Assembly (NCBI GenBank): GCA_003427395.1
Contig: BFEA01000302.1
Span: 1,213,005 to 1,233,915 of the forward strand
Source of the DNA: Chara braunii
Lineage: Eukaryota > Streptophyta > Charophyceae > Charales > Characeae
DNA length: 20,911 nucleotides
Direction: 5' to 3'
A model generated the notes under the pieces. It was not told the origin of the DNA, searched no databases, and saw nothing but the letters and a program-made list of their open reading frames with translations. Shown in pieces: positions 1 to 16,116 of the stretch. The stretch's first letter is position 1. Each line of letters opens with the position of its first letter. The translations under genes and the position numbers were made by a program.

Positions 1-6
1 CACACA

Positions 7-70
<64 letters not shown>
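1..70. repeat. compound CT/CA microsatellite
   Basis: A dinucleotide tract: CA at 1-7, CT at about 7-25, then an uninterrupted CA run to about 70. It begins at the window edge, so its true length is unknown. No coding signal. Confidence 0.95.
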
Positions 71-72
<2 letters not shown>

Positions 73-200
73 CACATACATTCTCCTGTCTATTGATGGG
101 GAGCGCCACCTATTGGAAACTAGGTCCAGCGTCCCATGAATATCGTGAATAAAGCACTAACCGGGACCGCACACGCACTCTCTTTGAGTTGTGTATAGCA

Positions 201-420
201 AACATGACAAAACATACATACAGCATAATCAATACCTTACCCTTCCCGAACCACATAAACAAACGAACTACAGGCTGCACACCCATGCCCTCACGGTACG
301 TCGATACAGCGAACATAGCAAAACATAAGCACACCATAATCACTACCTCACCCTTCCCCAACCGCATCAACAAACGAACTACGGGCTGCGCACCCGTGCC
401 CTCACGGTAAGTCGATAAAG
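201..420. repeat. 110-bp tandem duplication (two copies)
   Basis: The block starting at 201 (AACATGACAAAACATA) recurs at 311 (GAACATAGCAAAACATA), and the stretch ending CCCTCACGGTA near 299 recurs near 409, so the period is 110 bp with scattered substitutions. Short open frames cross both copies on each strand only because the unit is stop-poor. Composition (CA-rich) resembles the adjacent microsatellite. I see no gene here. Confidence 0.8.
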
Positions 421-1372
421 ATTCACGGGGACTGAAGGAGGAGGAGGATCTGGTCCTGCCGGGAGGGCCCAGCTGAACTGGATGCTATGGGGGAGGAGGT
501 GTCATTCTCAATAGAAGATGTCCTGGACGAGTTCCAGTTAATGGGAGTCCTACTCCATCCGTCTGGGCCCAGACCCATCCGTCTGGCTCCCACCCCAGCT
601 GCCTGGGCTCCTTAGCTTTGTTGTTGTGCTTCTGGTTTCAGTTGCTGGTTAGTCGCATAATGTTTTTTGTCCTCTGATGGGGAAGGAGGTTGTTCGCCCT
701 GTCGTTAATGCGACTCCAGGTGTCAAGCAACATCTTTTCCGCCAGAGAACCAGCGCTTGCCTCCATTTTCCGCCGCGCAGACCGCAGCCGAAAGGCGTAA
801 TGAAGACGTGGGGACGTGGGGTCTCCAGCTTGGAGGGAAACCTGGTCATCGAAAGGCCCAGCCTGCAACCCCCGGACCATCGCAGGTGTGAAAATGCACT
901 GGACTTGCGTGGCGGGCTCACAAATCCAGCACAGTAACAACCCTACCCCCGTTCGGCAGCTCCGGTGATATGGGTGCGGGGAGCTTTCTAGCTGGCTTGA
1001 GGGCTGACCGCTGCTTTTCCACGGAGCTGTGCGCCACGCGTGGCCTCGGCGTTTCCCGATATGCCCATTTCTAATTTGGGCACAGAAAATTCAATCGTGC
1101 GGTGGATGGTCGCTTCTCGCCTGGCCTGGTGTGGCGGAGGGCGCCTCTGTAGTGCGCGCCTGGCTGACTCTTCCGTCCACACTGACGCTTTTGGGCAGGA
1201 GAAGAGCGGGTTGTCAGGGGCCGGGAAGTTGTCCGCGGGTCATGCACTGCACGCAAGTCAGGGCGCGGGGAGCAACTAGGCTGTCTCTTGTAGCCTTCAT
1301 CTTTTACATTTCGTTTTCCTCCTCTCTTCGAGTGGCGGAAGACGGAGGGCGCCGCACGGTTTCGTCGTCAGC
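421..1372. other. upstream flank, no supported gene
   Basis: GC-rich, gene-free stretch upstream of the ARF gene. A 42-codon open frame from an ATG at 487 to TAG at 613-615 is present but not recognised. A short direct repeat CCATCCGTCTGG occurs twice around 556-586. Overlapping open frames on both strands between 640 and 1380 resemble no family I know and are typical of GC-rich DNA. Distal promoter elements of the ARF gene may lie here, but none can be assigned by eye. Confidence 0.5.
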
Positions 1373-8946
<7,574 letters not shown>

Positions 8947-9730
8947 GAAGCGGCGTTGTGGAGGTGCGGCATTGTCGAGGGAATTGGTTTCGGTTGTGGA
9001 AGTAGGGGTCGGGACGATCACCAGAGGACTGATGGTGGCTCTGCAATTGGAAGAGGGGTAAAAGTAGTTTGTCGGTCAGTCTATCACAGTGGGGGCTGCA
9101 ATAGGAGACGAGTGGTGGTGGAAACGGGAGGGGGGTGGTCGGACGCCCGGATGGGGAGTGGGAGAGCAGGGAGAGAAGTGCAGCTACGGCTCCCAGTTAG
9201 GACGAAATTTTTGTTTATTCGTGGCTGGCGGGAAATGTGCGTCTTCCTTGAGCTGCCGTCGGGGGAAAGAGCATGATTACGCGTCGTGCCTTGCGCTGGT
9301 TAGCTCTGTGGTGAGTTGTCCCCGCCGGTCCTTGGTTGTAGGATTGCCTTGTAGGATGATGGGGTTGATATCCTCGATACCTCGGAGAGGATGATAATTC
9401 AGGGGAAATGGAAGAGACGAAGGACGAGGAGGAGGATGTGTGGTTAATGCGAAAGAGTGAGTGCTACTGCTGCCGCTGCTGTTTTTCTTTTGCTCGGGTC
9501 CCTTGATGGTATTGCCTGTGTGGAGGTAGGTTCATTTAGGGATAATGGAGATGTTTTGTTTTTTTTGTTTGTGAAAGGGTGAGGAGGGGAGTTCGGTGGG
9601 GAAGGGAGGCGGGCCGGGCGAGATGATGTCGATGCAGATTATGAATGGACGGAGGAAGGAGGGGGGGGTGGAGGGGGCGAATGGAGGGGTGACGGCGAGA
9701 ACGGGGGGGCAGGAGAGGAGGGGGTAATGC
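8947..9730 (+). other. purine/G-rich 3' flank, probably ARF 3' UTR and termination region
   Basis: From the stop codon on, the + strand turns G- and A-rich, with many GGGG and GGAGG runs, densest at about 9590-9725 (for example GGGGGGGGTGGAGGGGG at 9661). No AATAAA is present near the stop, so the poly(A) site cannot be placed. Open frames here encode Gly/Arg/Val-rich products on + and Pro-rich products on -, as expected from composition. No gene is recognised. Confidence 0.5.
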
Positions 9731-10511
9731 CCATTCATTGGACTCAACGTGCAAAGTAATCAAATCGCCGTTTCATATTTTGCAATAAGATTTTTGCCGA
9801 TGAAAGGCCGTGGATGGTGCGTTTTTCCTTTGTAGGAGGGAATGCCTCGACTTCGTTTCGTATTGGGATATTTAGCCGTCGAGAGTACGAGATGTTTGAT
9901 GAGGAAGTGGCGATGAGGTTCGGTTTTACCTTTTCTGCTTCTCTTCCCTCGATCCATTGAAAGCTCGTGGCATTTATTTCATCCAACAAGGCGGTGCGAG
10001 ATAGTCTTAGAGGCCAATGTAGTTTAAGTTGGATGTTTGGGAACGTGTGGAAATCAGGTAATTTCCTTTTTGTTCATGTTCTTGCCCTCTTGAGGCACAG
10101 GCGTTAAGCCACTGCCTATCTCATCTGGAAACCATTCTCCGCTCTATCTAATCTTTAATTGTCTAATTTTCGGAGGAATTTCCAATCACTGCAAACCTTT
10201 GTTTTCGTCTCTGTGCTTATGTCATGTACCTCGTTCCTCTGGTCCCGAAAGCCTTGCTCCGTCTGCGTGCGGCTCCAGAAAGCCTTGCTGTCTGGGAGTC
10301 GTTGAATGGAAACGAGGGTCATATATGTTGCGTGATTCTGTTGTCTTTTTTGAGAAGTTGATAAATGGCCTCGTCTCGTCGTCACAAGGGATTTGACGTA
10401 AAGGTTTGCTTGCCAGAAAGCACCGGGGACGTGATTGGTAAGGAACGTGGAATTTGTCTTACATGCATGTTTAAAGAACGTAGAAGTGCGATAAGCAAGC
10501 AAGTGCATGAC
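9731..10511. other. no supported feature
   Basis: Mixed-composition sequence without a recognisable gene. A small direct repeat, GAAAGCCTTGCTCCGTCTG then AGAAAGCCTTGCTGTCTGG, sits at about 10247-10295. A stop-bounded open stretch at about 9838-9960, after an acceptor-like TTTGTAG, is not similar to anything I know. The minus-strand frame at 10155-10649 starts inside adapter sequence and is chimeric. Confidence 0.5.
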
Positions 10512-10777
10512 TACCGTGGTAGCCCTCGGGATATATCCGGGTTTATCTAACGATGAATGCTTATGACCAACTGCTGCGAAGGAGATCAGAGGCGGAATCG
10601 AAAACCCAAATGTGTGGTGTGCTGTGCTGTGACGCTGTCTCTTATACACATCTAGATGTGTACATGGTAGCCCTCCGGATATATCCGCGTTTCTCGGACG
10701 ATGAATGCTTAAAACTTACTACTGCGAAGGAGATCAGAGGCGGAATCGAAAACCCAAATGTGTGCTGTGCTGTGACG
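10512..10777. repeat. near-duplicate ~120-bp blocks flanking an adapter remnant
   Basis: Copy A (10512-10634) and copy B (10661-10777) share order and most sequence: GGTAGCCCTC.GGATATATCC, GATGAATGCTTA, then GGAGATCAGAGGCGGAATCG and the stretch ending GCTGTGCTGTGACG. They differ by several substitutions and a 5-bp indel in the TGTG run. The adapter junction sits exactly between them. It may be one locus assembled twice with read errors, two alleles joined, or two real repeat copies. Confidence 0.8.
10635..10662. other. Nextera (Tn5 mosaic-end) junction adapter remnant, an assembly artefact
   Basis: Bases 10635-10653 are CTGTCTCTTATACACATCT, the full 19-bp reverse complement of the Tn5 mosaic end used in tagmentation libraries. 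The next nine, AGATGTGTA, are the start of the opposite mosaic end, the head-to-head arrangement of the mate-pair circularisation junction. Translated, the site gives the well-known contaminant peptide SYTHLDVY. This is synthetic sequence left in the assembly, not biology. Confidence 0.97.
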
Positions 10778-10997
10778 TCCAGACTTGTGATTACGTGACG
10801 GAAATTGGGAGCATGTTCGACCTATGTTCGGAATCGGTCGATATGGCTTTCTCAGAAAGGGCAGAATGACGCAAAAGTGTCTTCCATGATGGGCGTGTGA
10901 TTTGTATTTTGTGGCATGTGATTCGGATGTCGTGGCAGTACTTCGCGGGTTTCGGTTCTTATTTTGTGGCAGAACGTTGGGGGTGTCAACTGGGGCT
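10778..10997. other. no supported feature
   Basis: Short unique-looking stretch. TTTTGTGGCATGTGATTCGG and related TGTGGCAG/TGTGGCAT phrases recur three times between about 10905 and 10975, a loose local repetition. No gene is visible. Confidence 0.5.
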
Positions 10998-11100
10998 CTG
11001 CCTTCTTCCCCGGAATACAACGTACGGTCATTATAGCTGTATTTGAGGCATCTAGATAGAGCTACAATGACCGCTCGTTGTATTCGGGGGAAGAAGGTAG
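10998..11100. repeat. 103-bp foldback (inverted-repeat) element
   Basis: The left arm (10998-11040, beginning CTGCCTTCTTCCCC) pairs with the right arm (11058-11100, ending GGGGGAAGAAGGTAG) over about 43 bp with roughly six mismatches, with a short apical loop at about 11041-11057. Such long hairpins are typical of foldback or MITE-type elements, and the transcript could give a hairpin small-RNA precursor. No clear target-site duplication was seen. Confidence 0.85.
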
Positions 11101-11168
11101 TTCGAGTCCTGACGTGCACATACTGTTTTCGACTTGGCGGGACTGGAAGTGAAGACTAGCAAATGCAT

Positions 11169-11210
11169 ATCATTTGCATGATTATGCGAGAATCATTTGC
11201 ATGATTATGC
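11169..11210. repeat. 19-bp direct repeat, 4-bp spacer
   Basis: ATCATTTGCATGATTATGC occurs identically at 11169-11187 and 11192-11210, separated by GAGA. It is a two-copy local duplication with no known function. Confidence 0.9.
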
Positions 11211-12789
11211 TTCTCGCGACGGGTATGGTTGTGTTTCTATTGGGGGTTTGGGAATCTAGGGTTGTGCATTATTTCATGAGCGGAGTTCTTGCGAGTTTGG
11301 AAGAGTTGTTATGCAGCTCGATGAAACGATGGATGCACAGTCGTGCCCAGCTGCTGCACCAGGCTCCACTTGTATCTGCGTCATATGTGAGCTGGACTGT
11401 TGAGGTTTTGGGGACTGAGCTTTTTGAAGTCACAGCCGCGCCCCCGTGAGGTTCTCCACCAGTGATTCCATCGACTGCACGGGTCTGGTGATCTTTGCTT
11501 TCCCTCTCGATTCGTGGCTCCTTAAAATTTGCTCGTTGTAATCTATATCATCGCCTCCGAGTGTGAGGTTGGGACTTTTTCCGTGCTTTTACGTCATGCA
11601 CGTAAGAACGTGAAGCGATCCAAATGGCATGCAGTCGTCTCATTGGTCAGGACCCGTGTCTCGATCTCCTCGTCTTCTGCGTATCGTTCCCAGTCCTAAC
11701 ACATGTCCCGAAGGACTCTTTTAGTCAGGAAACGGTGTTTTAGTCAGGTGGCTCTTTTACTTCTCAATGATGCACAACCCGCAGCTGGAGAAGATGAGCA
11801 GATGGAGACATTGCTGCTCCTGACCCATTTGTAGCGATGACCTGTTGGTGCCGAGGAGTTCCCGCAGTCTGAGACTCCGTCGCCTTTCCATGCAGAGGTT
11901 TTAGATTGTCAGTACCTCTGCGCGAATGTGGTTTGCGACTTCGCATTGACTCTCGCATCAGACAGAGTTGTGTGTGCATGTGAACCAGACGTCTGGTTTA
12001 ATTTTAATATCTTTTTCCTACCTGCGTTGGCTGCCTGGCGTGGACTGTGACCCGGGTTCTGTTGGTGTATAGGGGACTCCCGAGTCCCGGTGTGTACCGG
12101 AGGGGAGAGGATGTGTTGTTGCGCTTGTCGAAGGTCAGAAACACGGCGTTATGTACGTTTCGGCTTGCTGTTGGTTTGCTCTCAGCGGGGATCAATGCGA
12201 ACCTGAACGCTGCCGAAACAAGAGTGACTGGGCGAGCGTGTCGTCCTTGTATTATTTGCCCCCTATGTCTGACTATTGCTGCAGTTGAAGAACCTCGCCA
12301 GTGTAGGATGCCTATAATCATCAGCCCTGTAGTTGTACTCTGGAGCAGATTTTTGTTCGGGATTCGTTCATTGGGGTGCCATGTCATGTCTCATGCGTCG
12401 CTCGGTGGGCAGATGCTGTTGGATGGTCCACAGTGTTTGAATAAACTTGTGGTGAGGACTACCCGAGGAGGTACACTGGGAGGCAGAGTTCCCTTTACTT
12501 TCTTTCTTCATTTTCATTATTATTATTATATTCTTTTTCGACTTCCCTTTCGTGTTCGTCTTGGTCGCCTAGAAAGACCCTCTCGGCGAATCTTTGTGGC
12601 TCTTGAAGTCCCAAATTGTGTGACCTTTGTTATTTGGCGCACTCAGTTCACACAAGCAAATTTGCCACGAGAGATTGACAGAGCGCGTAGGTAGTTTGTT
12701 CTCTGTCTGACGACTCTGGAATCTCCTAGGGACTCTCATACCGCTGGACCATTGAAAGGTCCTGTAAGAGACCCACACCGTTCGACCGG
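11211..12789. other. no supported gene; unremarkable intergenic sequence
   Basis: About 1.6 kb in which I see no gene, RNA or complete mobile element. The longest frame (12047-12694, 215 codons, +) has no recognisable motif, biased composition and no supporting context. Small items: TTACGT-CATGC-ACGTAA hairpin near 11587-11603; an ATT microsatellite at about 12515-12533; GAATAAAC at 12439, an isolated poly(A)-like hexamer with no gene to serve. Confidence 0.5.
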
Positions 12790-12990
12790 CCGGACGGACA
12801 TCCATGAAGATGTCGACCTGCCCTCTTCGGAAAGCACCTGGACCTCATGAGTTTGTGTGCGGATTATGTATTTGACATCTGGACGAAGTCCACCCCGTTA
12901 AAATTGACGGACGACCACGAAGATTTCAACTGGCATGTCAGAAAGCATCTGGACGTAGGTCGTGTGCGGATGATGTATTTGACATCTGAA
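12790..12990. repeat. degenerate ~110-120-bp tandem duplication
   Basis: Phrases recur in order: GGACGGACATCCATGAAGATG (about 12791) versus TGACGGACGACCACGAAGAT (about 12905); GAAAGCACCTGGAC (12830) versus GAAAGCATCTGGAC (12951); GTGTGCGGATTATGTATTTG versus GTGTGCGGATGATGTATTTG; then GACATCTG. A 14-bp indel separates the copies. Reading frames are broken, so it is not coding. Confidence 0.75.
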
Positions 12991-13115
12991 CCTTGGAGGT
13001 TTCATTCTTATTGCGGCTGGGATAGGGAAACGTGGGATAGGGCAACAAGAAGGGGGCGTTAACATGTGATCACGGATCTCATAATTGGATAAAATGACGA
13101 GGGGAAAATTTTCGA

Positions 13116-13413
13116 AATGCCACTCCCGACTTCCATATATTTGCGCTATGCCCCTTCGACGGCCGACTTATCCTGTCATGCCCCTCGGAACCTCTCAAGG
13201 TTCTTTCAGGACCTTGCCAGTGAGGGGTGCGGCTTTCGCGGTGGTGGCACTCACGGCCGTTCCACTGGCCCTGGGAGGGGAGTTAGCGGGGCATACTGGA
13301 AATTTGGAACAGGTAGCGGTAGGGGCATATTGAACATATATCAGGGGTTTGTCGGAAACTTCAATTGTTGTCGAAGGGACATATTGCAAACAGTGCAAGT
13401 CGGAGGGACATTG
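13116..13413. mobile_element. ~300-bp inverted-repeat element (MITE-like)
   Basis: The left end (13116-13161) matches the reverse complement of the right end (13369-13413) over about 45 bp at perhaps 75-80%: AATGCCACTCCCGACTT with GCTATGCCCCTTCGAC, against AATGTCCCTCCGACTT with ATATGTCCCTTCGAC. Variants of ATGCCCCTTCGAC occur about three times per orientation. Size and terminal inverted repeats suit a non-autonomous DNA element; no transposase and no convincing target-site duplication are visible. Frames at 13085-13419 run through it but are not recognised. Confidence 0.55.
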
Positions 13414-14739
13414 CCATGATTAAAGGAGACAGCAGCTTGAGGGGTTGTGATGGCTCTGCACGTGGTGAGTGCAAGTAGGGCCGGGCTCTTGAGTGACTTG
13501 TGCCGGGCCCTTAGTGACTTGTGCGGCTCTATGTACCGCTCCTGTAGCTGCTGCTTTTTTTTATTTTTTTTAATGCCCAAGGTGTTGTAGAGGCCGGTTA
13601 CTACGTAGGCACATATTGACCGACCTTTCTGTAGCTTTGTGTCTCAATTATTTGCATTATGTTTTAATTATTTGCTTTTTGTTTTCGATTATTTGAAACT
13701 GTGGCTGACATTGTAAGGTTCGGAAGGCCATCATTTGTGGGACCACCTATTTGGGGGGACCTGGCGAATGAATGGACTGCTGTGCCCAGGGGTAAGTGAG
13801 AAGTAAGACATCTTGGTATTCTTCGTCTGACGAGGTGGTTGTTGATTCGGAGGCGCCGCGATCGAATCTATGCACGTGTGTGCCGACGCCGTTGTTACGG
13901 ATTGGTCGATTTTCGTGTGGACCAGAGGAGAGGACCTTTGGCTTCTGGTCGACCCTTCTGTAGGTATTCTGCATATGTTTTGTCTGTGCGAGAGCTATAT
14001 AGAATGGATGGTACCGGTGACCTGTCTCTCCCTTTTGTAGTTTGTTTTCGTGATTTGTGTTTTGAGCTGGATGGACAGCGGTCGATTATGTGAAGTCGGA
14101 CACCCAGTATCACTTGCTGCTCAGAAGGTATGGTTATTTTACTCCTGTGGCCCAAGCATGAAAACGAATCCGAAAGTCTTTTTGCTTATGTTATGTGCCG
14201 GGAGACCCGTAGATGACAAGTCTTCGTCGCCCTCGATCGAACGGTTGGACGCTCATTCCAAATTTATCCTGATGTTTTGTCTTGCGAATCTTCGTCCGTG
14301 ATTGGAAGTGAAAATCGTTGAACGGTCGGAGATCACGGACAATAATGCAGCAGCTCCACTGCTGTGGATGCGAGGGAGAGGGCCTCTTCTGTTCTTTTGC
14401 AGCCAAGCTCTAGTGGAAGCAATGTCTGGATTCTCCACTTTCAGACTGCTGTCTGCCCAGTAGGATATTCGGGCTTGTCTGGGATTTAGAATGCTCATCC
14501 GGCGAGGTCAGTAGGTGATACGGGCGAGAGATGTAGTCGAATGAATTTTTAAGAAGAGCGCCTAAAAAGGAGGAACCGTATATTTCGTTTTCGTCCGATT
14601 CTGGATGTCCATACCGTTGTGGGGCCTGGGGTCGTGGGCAGCTCGCTGCCAGCGGATTCGACCTGGTGGGCAAAAAAAAGGACGGCTTCCGATTTGGCTA
14701 GGCTAGCTTTCTCACCCGGCTACAATGTGTTATCGTTAT
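13414..14739. other. no supported gene; small local repeats
   Basis: Contains a roughly 22-bp tandem pair (CTTGAGTGACTTGTGCCGGG / CCTTAGTGACTTGTGCGG, 13488-13530), T-rich runs at 13553-13572 and three AATTATTTG-type repeats about 20 bp apart at 13645-13695. Several 70-90-codon frames on both strands (for example 13839-14093, 14050-14301) show no domain, signal peptide or membrane pattern I can defend. Confidence 0.5.
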
Positions 14740-14818
14740 TGCTTTTAGACTGAAAATTACCCCGAGCAGTGCTATCATGACCCCGACCGTAAGTTGTAGT
14801 CGGGGGCGAAGAAGGTAG
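14740..14818 (-). repeat. third copy of the dispersed foldback-related repeat
   Basis: GTCGGGGGCGAAGAAGGTAG (14799-14818) matches the foldback right-arm end ATTCGGGGGAAGAAGGTAG. GCTATCATGACC and TTAGACTGAAAATT upstream match the reverse complement of the ARF intron 4 copy (GTCATTGTAGC, AATTTTCAGTCCAG). The copy is diverged and carries a short insertion. Confidence 0.55.
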
Positions 14819-14880
14819 GACTGCTGGTGTATACTGGTGTACTGTGAATTTCTTCGACGTCCGGACATTATTTCCTGAGT

Positions 14881-15333
14881 TTTAACCACCAGTACTTAGC
14901 CCAGCTATCGGCTGCGGAAAAGGAAGAGTAGAAACATTTCCAGTCGGATGAATTTGGTCGTTCGCGAAGTGGACAATACGTTTCCTAAATCATGGTGCGT
15001 CAACAGCCACGGCTTTAGGAAGCACTGAGTAGAAACGTTTCTAGTCGGATGAGTTTGGGCGCTCCTGTAGTACCCGGTAACCAGCTATCGGCTGCGGAAA
15101 AGGAAGAGTAGAAACATTTCCAGTCGGATGAATTTGGTCGCTCCCGTAGAGGACAAAATGTTTCCTAAATCATGGTGTGTTAACGGCCACGGCTTTAGAA
15201 ACCACTGGTGGTTTTAACAGAGTAGAAACTTTTCTAGTCGGATGAGTTTGGGCGCTCCTGTAGTACCCGGTACGTTTCCTAAAATTGTGGCGTGTAAATG
15301 GGCTCGACTCTAGGAAGTACTGGTGGGTTTAAC
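14881..15333. repeat. 180-bp higher-order tandem array bounded by inverted repeats
   Basis: CCAGCTATCGGCTGCGGAAA begins units at 14901 and 15081 (period 180); a partial third unit runs from about 15272. Each full unit holds two half-units with GAGTAGAAAC.TTT(C/T)(C/T)AG, at about 14926, 15027, 15106 and 15220, and an internal TTCCTAAA...TTTAGGAA inverted repeat. The second unit is 13 bp longer, matching an inserted GTGGTTTTAACAG. The array is bracketed by TTTAACCACCAGTACTTAG (14881-14899) and its imperfect inverse (15310-15332). This is compatible with a non-autonomous element with subterminal repeats. Confidence 0.75.
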
Positions 15334-15976
15334 GAGGCTGTGCCTATCAATTCCGGGCTGCTGGGAGGGAAGAGGCAGGTGTATCTTGTTGTGTGTGTGA
15401 TGATTATAACGTGGAGAAGGAGAGGAGGCCATGCGTGAAGAAATGATGTCAGAGGCCATACGTGGAAGAAACGATGCCAGAGGCCACTGAGCGCAATAAA
15501 CAAGGGACAGCAGAGCCATGAGGTGGGCACATGTTAAACCGTGAAAACGTGAAAGAGAAGCTTTGACATGAGGAAGGTCATTTTGGCATTTTTGGCATTG
15601 CAGGTGGAAAAGAAGAGTAATTGTTGGAGGTTGACCTATTGCCTTTGTGTAAGAGGAAACCACGTGGACAGGTTTGCATACAGCCATCTCTGTTCTCCGA
15701 GTAGAGTACTTTGTGAGCGTGTGCATGATCTGCACCACGAACGTCCGTTCTTGCCATGGTAGTTTTGTCCTTGGACGATTCGGTGTCTGTTTGTCGTTCG
15801 CAATTGTTTGAAAAAGGGAGCGTGCCCCCGAAGACCTACCTACCGTATGGCATGTCTTTCAGTGCTGCAAAGCATTATGTGCGAATTGTTTGGCTGTGAG
15901 CAGTGTCGCGTGTCAAATTTTGGAAAAGAGGTTAGTTAATGGGGAAAAATGACTTTCCTTTCTGAAATCGACCTTT
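15334..15976. other. no supported gene
   Basis: Intergenic sequence. A short repetition, GAGGCCATGCGTGAAGAAATGATG / GAGGCCATACGTGGAAGAAACGATG, lies at about 15425-15475. CAATAAAC at 15496 is an isolated poly(A)-like hexamer. Frames on both strands (to 142 codons at 15310-15738, -) have no recognised domain. Confidence 0.5.
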
Positions 15977-16116
15977 GGAGCTTCAGCCAGATGTGCTGCA
16001 CGTAAGAATTACGGAGTCGTGTGTGCTGCACGTAAGAATTACGGAGTTGTGCGTGCTGCACGTAAGAATTACGGAGTCGTGCGTGCTGCACGTAAGAATT
16101 ACGGAGCTTCAGCCAG
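15977..16116. repeat. 30-bp minisatellite, four copies, between 14-bp direct repeats
   Basis: The 30-bp unit beginning TGCTGCACGTAAGAATTACG starts at 15994, 16024, 16054 and 16084 with almost no divergence. It is bracketed by GGAGCTTCAGCCAG at 15977-15990 and 16103-16116. The unit length is a multiple of three, so the + frame from 15975 reads as four VLHVRITE-type decapeptides, most likely incidental. Each unit carries a CACGTA core. Confidence 0.95.

Noticed and set aside
10155-10649. 164-codon minus-strand frame beginning MYKRQ
   Set aside because: It starts inside the adapter remnant and so is a chimera.
10553-10798. + frame containing SYTHLDVY
   Set aside because: The peptide is the translation of the Nextera junction, a known contaminant.
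12047-12694. 215-codon + frame downstream of ARF
   Set aside because: No recognisable motif, no codon-periodic composition that I can see, and no splice or neighbour context; treated as chance.
15994-16106. CRISPR-like regular repeats
   Set aside because: The units are contiguous with no unique spacers, and the genome is eukaryotic.
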